Part shown: in pieces, positions 56,867-64,000 of the stretch | Layout of the letters: each line of letters starts with the position of its first letter | Numbering within the stretch: the first letter of the stretch is position 1 | Origin: Halobacteroides halobius DSM 5150 | GTDB lineage: Bacteria; Bacillota; Halanaerobiia; Halobacteroidales; Halobacteroidaceae | Length of the DNA: 64,000 nucleotides | NCBI RefSeq assembly: GCF_000328625.1 | Contig: NC_019978.1 | Span: forward strand, 2,418,001-2,482,000 | Reading direction: 5' to 3' | The notes under the pieces: generated by a model | Told to the model about the DNA's origin: nothing | Databases searched by the model: none | The model's input: the letters and a program-made list of their open reading frames with translations, nothing else | Program-made: the position numbers and the translations under genes

Positions 56867-57415
56867 CTAACTTACTTCTAACATCTTTAGATTTTTATTT
56901 AAATTATTAATTTTTCTAAGCAAACTACCATCAATTACTTTATTACCAATTTTTAGTACTAGACCACCTATTAATCGTGGTTTGATTTCTACCTTTAATT
57001 CAATAGTTTTATTTAATTGTTCTTCTAACTTTAACTTCAACTTTTCTTGCTGTTGGGCAGATAACTCAATAGGTGCTTCAACTCCAACTTGTAACCTATC
57101 AGCAAAATCATCTACCTTTTTCTTAAACTGTTGATAGATTAACTGTAATAAATCTTCTCTCTTCTTATCTACCACTAATTTAATAAAATTAAATAATTTT
57201 TCAGACAATTGTGACTCAAAAGCTTCAGTTAATATTTCCTTCTTTTGTCTAGCACTAAGTTCAGGATGTTCTAAAACTTCATTTAATTCTTTACTCTCAT
57301 CAATTACTGTTACTAATTGACTAAACTCTTCTAAAATTTGATCTAAAGTTTCCTCTTCTTGGGCCACTTCAAATAAAGCTTGAGCATATTTTTCAGCTAT
57401 TTCTTGTTCTATCAT
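56867..57415 (-). CDS. atpH: ATP synthase delta subunit
   Basis: 182 residues: an N-terminal six-helix domain ([16 protein letters not shown]) and C-terminal [31 protein letters not shown]. It links the peripheral stalk to F1. Its ATG overlaps the atpF stop by 4 bp. Confidence 0.95.
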   Translation of the reverse strand: MIEQEIAEKYAQALFEVAQEEETLDQILEEFSQLVTVIDESKELNEVLEHPELSARQKKEILTEAFESQLSEKLFNFIKLVVDKKREDLLQLIYQQFKKKVDDFADRLQVGVEAPIELSAQQQEKLKLKLEEQLNKTIELKVEIKPRLIGGLVLKIGNKVIDGSLLRKINNLNKNLKMLEVS

Positions 57416-57915
57416 CTTACTTCACCTAACTTATCTTGATCAAGTTGTTCAATAAACTGATCGATAGTTTCTGTCTGTAGATTTTGTTGAGTAACATATT
57501 GCGCTAATACTTTCTTACTCATCTGAGCAGAAATATTAGCTACATCATCTCTTAGTTCCTCTTGTGCCTCTTGCTTGGCCCTAGCAATTTCATCCTCTGC
57601 TTTTTCGATCTTTCTATTTGCTTCTTCTTGTGCTTGGTCAATAATTTCTTCTTTTCTCTTCTTACCTCTCTGTCGTCCATTTTCAATTATCTCTTGAGCT
57701 TCTTCTCTTGCTTCTTTTAACTGTTGTTGATATTTTTCTTTTAACTTTTCTGCTTCTGCTTCTTTTTCTTTAGCAGATTCAATTTGATTAGAAATATCTT
57801 CAGTTCTTTGACTCATAAAATTTGTAATTGGTTCAAATAAGAAATGTCTTAAAATTAGATATAACACTATAAAGTTAATCAACTGAAAAAAGAAGGTTAT
57901 ACCTATATCAATCAC
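57412..57915 (-). CDS. atpF: ATP synthase b subunit
   Basis: 167 residues: one N-terminal membrane helix (about 5-24) and a long charged helix (about 35-150) forming the peripheral stalk. Only one b-type gene is present, so b is probably a homodimer. The start is a GTG preceded by AAAGGAGGGA. Confidence 0.95.
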   Translation of the reverse strand: MIDIGITFFFQLINFIVLYLILRHFLFEPITNFMSQRTEDISNQIESAKEKEAEAEKLKEKYQQQLKEAREEAQEIIENGRQRGKKRKEEIIDQAQEEANRKIEKAEDEIARAKQEAQEELRDDVANISAQMSKKVLAQYVTQQNLQTETIDQFIEQLDQDKLGEVR

Positions 57916-58014
57916 TGTCTATTCCCTCCTTTCAAAACTACCATAATCAAGGGGAGAAAGAAATAAAGTGTTTGACTTTATCTCTGACCACATACTCCCC
58001 ACTGAATTTTTTTA

Positions 58015-58853
<839 letters not shown>

Positions 58854-58882
58854 TTAAATCCCTCCTTTCTAACATGGAGAGA

Positions 58883-59632
58883 TTACTCCATCTCCATTGA
58901 AATATAAGTCATAGTTAACATTGAAAAGATAAACGCCTGTAATACACCAGAGAATAAATTAAAATATAAATCAGCTAAACCTGGAATGACTAAACTAACT
59001 ACTCCATATAACAACCCCATAATAACAACACTAGCCATCATATTACCAAATAAACGGAAAGATAATGAAACAGGATCTGCTAAATTCCCAATTATATTCA
59101 ATGGAAATAAAAGGGGCATTGGTTCGAAATAACCTTTTAAATAATCCTTAATTCCATTAGCCTTAATACCAAAATAGTGGATATTAAAGAAAGTAATTGC
59201 TGCTAAAGCAAAAGTAGTATTTAAATCTGCTGTTGGAGTATAAAGATGTAGTACATCTCTTCCAGGAACAATTCCTATAATATTAGCAATGGTTAAGTAA
59301 ATTATTAGTGTTCCTATATAGGGAGTAAACTTCTTCATATCAGAGCCCATTGTAGTTTCAACTAAACTCGAGATATTCTCTACAAAAGCCTCAGCTATAT
59401 TCTGCAGACTACCTGGTTTAGGCTCTCTTTCTAAATTTCTAGTAGCTAACCAAGAAAAAATAGCTAAAAGGGCCATAATAACCCAAGTGGTAGTTACAGT
59501 TGATTTAATGGGGGCATTAGCAATCTGCAATATTCTAGTTAATGCATTATCAGGTAAATAAAAGATAACATCTGGACTAAATGCATCAGCTGATGGAGCA
59601 CCTTTAAGAAATATCTTATCTAAAATACTCAC
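58883..59632 (-). CDS. atpB: ATP synthase a subunit
   Basis: 249 residues with several membrane helices. The essential stator Arg is Arg193 in DPVSLSFRLFGNMMAS, and the last helix has LQAFIFSMLTMTYI. It forms the ion half-channels next to the c ring. The start is a GTG, with GGAGGGAAAA about 9 nt upstream. Confidence 0.96.
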   Translation of the reverse strand: MSILDKIFLKGAPSADAFSPDVIFYLPDNALTRILQIANAPIKSTVTTTWVIMALLAIFSWLATRNLEREPKPGSLQNIAEAFVENISSLVETTMGSDMKKFTPYIGTLIIYLTIANIIGIVPGRDVLHLYTPTADLNTTFALAAITFFNIHYFGIKANGIKDYLKGYFEPMPLLFPLNIIGNLADPVSLSFRLFGNMMASVVIMGLLYGVVSLVIPGLADLYFNLFSGVLQAFIFSMLTMTYISMEME

Positions 59633-59636
59633 TTGT

Positions 59637-60047
59637 TTATTTTCCCTCCTTTCTAATTAAATTATTTAACTTTTGATCTTCAGGCCAAAAATTAAAAACA
59701 TTAACTATTAAAACAACTATCTTAACTGTTAGCATCCCTACTATTACAGTTACTAGATTTATATCTGGCCTTTGTAAAGAAATATATAAAACTGCAAACC
59801 AAAGACTATACCTTATTATGTATTGGATAAAAGTATAGATACCAGCTTTAACTGGCTCAAACTTAACTGCCTTTTGTAAAGAAAACGATAATAAATGAAA
59901 ATTTATCAAACTCATTATTGCTCCTACAATAAGTCCTAAAGTAGCCCTTTGACCAAAGAAAAAAGCCACCAAAAAGATTAATAATAGATTTAAAATAGAT
60001 GCCCACTTGAAAATAAATCGTTTAGTAGTAGTTAATTGTTTCATCAT
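59637..60047 (-). CDS. atpI: ATP synthase subunit I-like protein AtpI
   Basis: About 136 residues with four predicted membrane helices (about 13-30, 35-52, 70-90, 100-120). Members of this family assist c-ring assembly. The ATG pair after GGGAAGTGATTG is the likely start; the previous gene's stop overlaps the upstream region. Sequence conservation in this family is low, so the call rests on position and topology. Confidence 0.85.
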   Translation of the reverse strand: MMKQLTTTKRFIFKWASILNLLLIFLVAFFFGQRATLGLIVGAIMSLINFHLLSFSLQKAVKFEPVKAGIYTFIQYIIRYSLWFAVLYISLQRPDINLVTVIVGMLTVKIVVLIVNVFNFWPEDQKLNNLIRKEGK

Positions 60048-60050
60048 CAA

Positions 60051-60272
60051 TCACTTCCCACTATCTTGCTGACTAGCAAGTAATTTATAAGCATTTCTAA
60101 AACCAATAAAAACACCTGAAAGAATACATAAGATTAAAAATAAGATATTAGTTCCTAATAATTGGTCTAAATAATTCCCTAGCCAGACTCCAGCTATAAT
60201 TGGTACAATAATTGTAATTCCTACTTGAGATAACAAAGCTAATGCTTTAAGAATACCTATTTTATCTTTCAT
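60051..60272 (-). CDS. AtpZ-like small membrane protein
   Basis: 73 residues, two membrane helices, with VGITIIVPIIAGVWLGNYLDQLLG followed by FLILCILSGVFIGFRNAYKLL, the AtpZ/AtpI-superfamily pattern. First gene of the atp operon; the related AtpZ acts with AtpI in some bacteria. The ATG at 60272 is preceded by TAGGAGCG; the frame is open another 29 codons upstream without support. Confidence 0.85.
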   Translation of the reverse strand: MKDKIGILKALALLSQVGITIIVPIIAGVWLGNYLDQLLGTNILFLILCILSGVFIGFRNAYKLLASQQDSGK

Positions 60273-60403
60273 ATTAACGCTCCTAATATAGTAATCCCTA
60301 ATTGAAATTAAAATATACATTAAATCTATTATACCAAATATAATTTGATCCAACAACAAGAATAAAACTATTATTCATATAATTACCATCCAAAAAATAA
60401 TAT

Positions 60404-60430
60404 AAAAAGACTACAGCAAGAGCCATAGTC
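60404..60430 (-). terminator. Riboswitch expression platform terminator before the atp operon
   Basis: On the minus strand GACTATGGC pairs with GCTGTAGTC (9 bp with two G-T pairs) around TCTT, followed by TTTTT. It lies about 45 nt after the c-di-AMP aptamer and about 130 nt before atpZ, so ligand binding could switch the operon at transcription termination. Confidence 0.8.
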
Positions 60431-60475
60431 TCATTTTGGATAGAGTTATCCTATATAGGTATCCCCCTTAAAAAA

Positions 60476-60590
60476 TGCCTACGGAGTTAGCTGTCGGGCT
60501 CAGGCTAAAGGGTACCTTACCAAACTTAATTTAATAAGCTTAGATTCGCCCCAAAAATGGGTCCCCCGTTCTTAAATAAGACTCGGCTAT
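60476..60590 (-). ncRNA. c-di-AMP riboswitch (ydaO/yuaA type)
   Basis: On the minus strand the aptamer runs from AGCCGAGTC near 60588 through AACGGGGGACCC, TTGGGGCGAATC, GGTAAGGTACCC and AGCCTGAGCCCGACAGC to ACTCCGTAGGC near 60477, all hallmark blocks of the ydaO/yuaA class. The class binds c-di-AMP and usually turns genes off. It stands between a strong promoter and a terminator, directly upstream of the ATP synthase operon. Confidence 0.93.
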
Positions 60591-60633
60591 ACAGATATTA
60601 AATTTATTTTATCTATAAATATTTGCTGTCTCT

Positions 60634-60662
60634 ATTATAATAGATATTTTTAACTTTGTAAA
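60634..60662 (-). promoter_or_regulatory. Promoter of the riboswitch and atp operon
   Basis: On the minus strand -35 TTTACA (60662-60657), a 17-bp spacer and -10 TATAAT (60639-60634). The transcript would begin near 60627, about 37 nt before the aptamer. Confidence 0.85.
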
Positions 60663-60687
60663 GAATTTTTTTCTAATGACCATAATA

Positions 60688-61695
60688 TTAGTACTTGCTA
60701 TACTTATTGGAATCAAAATTAAAAAAACCTGATTTGCGAGCTCCTACCAATAAAAAACTAGAAGCCATAACTAATAAAAATATGCCCTCTCCTAAGTTAG
60801 CTTGATTAAGACCAACCGCTATCAATCCTAAAAAAACACTAATTAAATACACAATAACTACAGCTTGCCATTGATTTAAACCCATTCTTAATAACTGATG
60901 ATGCAAATGATTCTTATCAGCCTTAAAAATAGACTTTCCACTTAATTTACGTCTTAAAATAGCAAATAAAGTATCAAAAATAGGAATACCCAATGCCAAA
61001 ATTGAAGTAACAAAAGTTAAAACTGTCACACTTTTTAAAGCACCAGTAATAGCAATAACTCCTAACATAAATCCTAAAAACATACTTCCTGTATCCCCCA
61101 TAAAGATTTGCGCAGGATTAAAATTATAACGTAAAAACCCTAAAGTAGCACCAATTAAAACTACCGTTAATAACACAGTCAACATTTGCCCTTGATAATA
61201 AGCAACAATCGCTAATGGAACTGCTGAAATAACTGTTATTCCTCCAGCTAATCCATCTAAACCATCAATCAGATTAATAGTATTTATCGTTCCTAACATC
61301 CAAATTAAAGTAACCGGAATACTTAGTATACCTATATAATAACCTCTAATGAAATTAATTTTAATACCAAATAAAGTTAAAATTAACACAATTATTATTT
61401 GACCTAGCAACTTAGTCAGTGCAGATAGCTCATACAAGTCATCTATAAGCCCTAAGCCCACAATTAAAGTACTACAGACCATAATACCTTTTATTTGAGA
61501 ATTAACTTCTAAAAATAACAACCCTAATATAACCCCAGCATAAATTGCCAAGCCACCTAAATTAGGGATTGGCTTAACATTAACCCTTCTTTTATTAGGC
61601 TTATCTACTGCTCCTAAAATAAAAGCAAGTCTTTTAGCCATAGGGGTTAAAAGATACGAACCCAATAGACTAATTAAAAGAACAAATAGTAACAT
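60688..61695 (-). CDS. WecA/TagO-type undecaprenyl-phosphate sugar-1-phosphate transferase
   Basis: 335 residues with about ten membrane helices. Conserved loops: LGAVDKPNKRRVN, INLIDGLDGLAGG (catalytic Asp region), GDTGSMFLGF and ADKNHLHHQLLRMG. It transfers GlcNAc-1-phosphate or similar from UDP-sugar to undecaprenyl phosphate, starting O-antigen, teichoic acid or other wall polymers. In a diderm with LPS, O-antigen is plausible. GAGGTGAG precedes the ATG; the gene ends just upstream of the riboswitch promoter. Confidence 0.92.
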   Translation of the reverse strand: MLLFVLLISLLGSYLLTPMAKRLAFILGAVDKPNKRRVNVKPIPNLGGLAIYAGVILGLLFLEVNSQIKGIMVCSTLIVGLGLIDDLYELSALTKLLGQIIIVLILTLFGIKINFIRGYYIGILSIPVTLIWMLGTINTINLIDGLDGLAGGITVISAVPLAIVAYYQGQMLTVLLTVVLIGATLGFLRYNFNPAQIFMGDTGSMFLGFMLGVIAITGALKSVTVLTFVTSILALGIPIFDTLFAILRRKLSGKSIFKADKNHLHHQLLRMGLNQWQAVVIVYLISVFLGLIAVGLNQANLGEGIFLLVMASSFLLVGARKSGFFNFDSNKYSKY

Positions 61696-61728
61696 TTATC
61701 TCACCTCTTTCTAAATTAAGTTACATAA

Positions 61729-61757
61729 TAAAAAAACTGGCCACCCTAGTGACCAGT
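61729..61757 (-). terminator. Intrinsic terminator after the dCMP deaminase gene
   Basis: On the minus strand ACTGGTCAC and GTGGCCAGT form a 9-bp stem (one G-T pair) with a 4-nt loop and a run of T (61729-61735). It ends the glyA-upp-deaminase unit. Confidence 0.85.
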
Positions 61758-61817
61758 GAAATCTATCTTTATTCTAAAAGAATTATTCTTTTTTTGCAAT
61801 CATCAAATCAAGGTGAA

Positions 61818-62273
61818 TTAGTTAATTTGTTCCAAGTCAATATCGGCTTCAACCAGCATCTTTTGGGCCAATTGGTCCGGATACGCCCCCTTAAAAACTA
61901 TTCGACCAACACCAGCATTAATAATCATTTTAGTACACAAGACACACGGCTGATGGGTACAATATATAGTTGCCCCTTCTATTGAAGTACCATGCAAAGC
62001 AGCTTGGATAATTGCATTTTGCTCAGCATGTAATCCGCGACAAAGCTCATGCCTTTGGCCAGAAGGAATATTTTCTTCTTCTCTAATGCACCCTACTTCA
62101 CTACAGTGCGGTAAATCAGTTGGTGCCCCATTATACCCTGTAGCCAGTACTCTTTTATCTTTAACAACTAAAGCTCCTACTTTACGACGTAAACAAGTAG
62201 ATCTTTTAGCCACTACTTCAGTCAGCTCCATAAAATAATCATCCCACGAAGGGCGACTTTTATTTTGTTCCAA
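61818..62273 (-). CDS. Deoxycytidylate deaminase (ComEB-like)
   Basis: About 151 residues. Zinc motif LHAEQNAI (His and catalytic Glu) and [10 protein letters not shown] (two Cys), and the allosteric-type CSEVGC. It deaminates dCMP to dUMP for thymidylate supply. I prefer a TTG start ([14 protein letters not shown]) with AGGTGA 8 nt upstream, which aligns with known ComEB N-termini; an ATG 6 codons earlier also exists. It overlaps the 3' end of upp. Confidence 0.9.
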   Translation of the reverse strand: MEQNKSRPSWDDYFMELTEVVAKRSTCLRRKVGALVVKDKRVLATGYNGAPTDLPHCSEVGCIREEENIPSGQRHELCRGLHAEQNAIIQAALHGTSIEGATIYCTHQPCVLCTKMIINAGVGRIVFKGAYPDQLAQKMLVEADIDLEQIN

Positions 62274-62889
62274 ACAATCTGTCACCTGCATCACCTAATC
62301 CTGGTACAATATAAGCATGATCATTTAACTTTTCATCAACTGCTGCCGTATAAATATCAACATCCGGATGAGCTGCTTGTAATTCCTCTATTCCTTCAGG
62401 AGCTGCAACTAAACACATAAATTTAATATTCTTTGCTCCTCTATTTTTAACAAATTCTAAAGCAGCTACAGCTGTTCCTCCTGTTGCTAACATTGGATCA
62501 ACCATAATTAATTCTCTAGATCCAATATCTGTTGGCATTTTACAATAATACTCTACTGGTTCTAAAGTTTCTGGATCTCGATATAAACCAACATGTCCTA
62601 CTTTAGCTGCTGGAACTAAATCAACTACTCCATCTACCATTCCTAAACCAGCTCTTAGAATAGGAACAACTGCTAACTTTTTCCCAGAAATAACTTCAGA
62701 TTGAGTCTTGGCAATTGGCGTTTCAATCTCAATATTTTGTGTAGATAAATCTCTGGTTACTTCATAGGCCATCAAGGAAGCTATCTCGTCAGTTAACTCC
62801 CTAAATTCTTTAGTTCCTGTCTCCTTCTTTCTTAAGTATGTCAATTTGTGTTGAATTAATGGATGATCAAGTGTATGTACTTTACTCAT
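62260..62889 (-). CDS. upp: Uracil phosphoribosyltransferase
   Basis: 209 residues: [14 protein letters not shown] motif [17 protein letters not shown] and the C-terminal [14 protein letters not shown] uracil site. It salvages uracil to UMP. The start follows GGAGG. Located between glyA and atp, as in Bacillus. Confidence 0.97.
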   Translation of the reverse strand: MSKVHTLDHPLIQHKLTYLRKKETGTKEFRELTDEIASLMAYEVTRDLSTQNIEIETPIAKTQSEVISGKKLAVVPILRAGLGMVDGVVDLVPAAKVGHVGLYRDPETLEPVEYYCKMPTDIGSRELIMVDPMLATGGTAVAALEFVKNRGAKNIKFMCLVAAPEGIEELQAAHPDVDIYTAAVDEKLNDHAYIVPGLGDAGDRLFGTK

Positions 62890-62911
62890 TAATTAGCCTC
62901 CTTATGTTCTA

Positions 62912-64000
62912 TTAATCAAACAAGGGAAAATCTGCTACTAGATTTGCTACTTCTTCTGTTACCTCATCTTTAACATCTTGACTATCAATATTTAATAGTA
63001 CTTTAATTATTAAATTACCTATTTTCTTCATCTCTACTTCTTTCATTCCACGTGTAGTTAAAGCAGGTGTTCCTAAACGAATTCCACTCGTTACAAAAGG
63101 ACTCTTTGTTTCAAAAGGAATTGTATTTTTATTAACTGTAATTCCTACCTCATCTAAAACTTCTTCAGCTTTTTTCCCCGTTAAATCATGATCAGTTAAA
63201 TCAACTAATAATAAATGGTTATCTGTTCCTTCTGCAACCAATCTAAACTCCTGTTCTAATGTTTCGGCTAAAGTTCGGGCATTTTTCATAATTTGCTCTT
63301 GATATTCATTAAATTCTTCGGTTAGTGCTTCCTTAAAGCAAACTGCTTTAGCAGCAATGATATGCATTAAGGGCCCACCTTGAATCCCAGGAAAAATAGC
63401 CTTATCAATATCTTTAGCTAATTGTTCTTGGCACAAAATCATTCCTCCCCGGGGTCCTCGTAAAGTTTTGTGAGTAGTTGTGGTTACTACATGAGCATAC
63501 TGAACTGGATTTTGATGCAAATCAGCTGCTACTAAACCTGCAATATGAGCCATATCAACCATCAAATAAGCTCCAACTTGATCTGCAATCTCTCTAAAAC
63601 GTTTAAAGTTTATTTCACGTGGATATGCACTAGCTCCAGCTACAATTAATTTAGGTTCTTCTTCTTTAGCTATCTGCTCCACTCGATCATAATCTATCCT
63701 CTCTGTCTCACGATCAACACCATAAGAAATGAAATTATAGTAGTCTCCAGAAAAGTTAACTGGGCTCCCATGACTTAAATGTCCTCCATGAGTCAAGTTC
63801 ATTCCTAATACCTTATCTCCTGGTTTTAAAAGCGTAAAATATACAGCCATATTAGCTTGTGATCCAGAATGAGGTTGCACATTAACATGATCTGCTTTAA
63901 ATAATTCCTTAGCCCGTTCAATAGCTAATTTTTCTGCTTCATCAACCCACTGACAGCCACCATAATATCTTTGGTCTGGATATCCTTCAGCATACTTATT
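62912..64000 (-). CDS. glyA: Serine hydroxymethyltransferase, 5' end cut by window
   Basis: The last 362 codons are present; the N-terminus lies beyond the window edge. Visible landmarks: [37 protein letters not shown] and the PLP-lysine motif [14 protein letters not shown]. It interconverts serine and glycine and supplies one-carbon units. Confidence 0.97.
   Translation of the reverse strand, partial: NKYAEGYPDQRYYGGCQWVDEAEKLAIERAKELFKADHVNVQPHSGSQANMAVYFTLLKPGDKVLGMNLTHGGHLSHGSPVNFSGDYYNFISYGVDRETERIDYDRVEQIAKEEEPKLIVAGASAYPREINFKRFREIADQVGAYLMVDMAHIAGLVAADLHQNPVQYAHVVTTTTHKTLRGPRGGMILCQEQLAKDIDKAIFPGIQGGPLMHIIAAKAVCFKEALTEEFNEYQEQIMKNARTLAETLEQEFRLVAEGTDNHLLLVDLTDHDLTGKKAEEVLDEVGITVNKNTIPFETKSPFVTSGIRLGTPALTTRGMKEVEMKKIGNLIIKVLLNIDSQDVKDEVTEEVANLVADFPLFD

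Overview
The window is AT-rich (roughly one third G+C by eye) and reads as a spore-forming Firmicute with two membranes, most likely Halanaerobiales (Halobacteroidaceae-like). It combines Firmicute gene order and sporulation genes (glyA-upp-atp-murA-spoIID-spoIIQ-spoIIID) with a full set of outer-membrane genes: the lipid A and Kdo pathways, Lpt LPS export, BamA, TamB, three Skp-like chaperones, flagellar P and L rings, an SLH-domain outer-membrane protein and a barrel-like surface protein. The taxon is inferred from gene content; no rRNA is present. Nearly all genes lie on the minus strand, so transcription runs from high to low coordinates.

Layout from the upstream end: 64-61.7 kb glyA (cut by the window edge), upp, a dCMP deaminase and a WecA/TagO-type sugar-phosphate transferase. 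At 60.7-60.4 kb a strong promoter, a c-di-AMP (ydaO/yuaA) riboswitch and an intrinsic terminator precede the ATP synthase operon (60.3-52.5 kb: atpZ, atpI, atpB, a duplicated atpE, a normal atpE, atpF, H, A, G, D, C). At 52.2-48.2 kb lie a YueI-like gene, murA, spoIID, a spoIIQ-like M23 gene and spoIIID. At 48.0-43.5 kb is a flagellar rod and ring operon (flgF, flgG, flgA, flgH, flgI, rod-binding protein), then an S55 (SpoIVB-type) protein. At 41.6-31.7 kb: tamB, bamA, three skp-like genes, lpxD and a small outer-membrane protein.

At 30.2-19.65 kb a segment is bracketed by two nearly identical, inverted, non-coding repeats of about 400 bp. It holds a subtilisin-like lipoprotein, two LptF/G permeases, an lptD interrupted by one in-frame stop, second copies of lptC and lptA, and an unusual ABC pair (a 796-residue coiled-coil permease plus an ATPase). 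At 19.2-2.8 kb the lipid A/LPS cluster resumes: lpxC, fabZ, lpxA, lpxI, lpxB, msbA, an acyltransferase, lpxK, kdsB, kdsA, kdsD, kdsC, an LpxL-type acyltransferase, lptC, lptA, lptB, a third LptF/G permease, a DUF3084 protein and a YqgF-like protein. At 2.5-0 kb are two abundant-looking surface protein genes with long leaders that share a very strong Shine-Dalgarno-like motif.

Together the genes make lipid A (lpxA/C/D/I/B/K), make Kdo (kdsA-D), flip the product (msbA) and export it (lpt). Barrel proteins are inserted by Bam/Skp and TamB. Points that most deserve follow-up are the hybrid-rotor atpE pair, riboswitch control of the atp operon, the broken lptD, the inverted 400-bp repeats and the unusual ABC permease.
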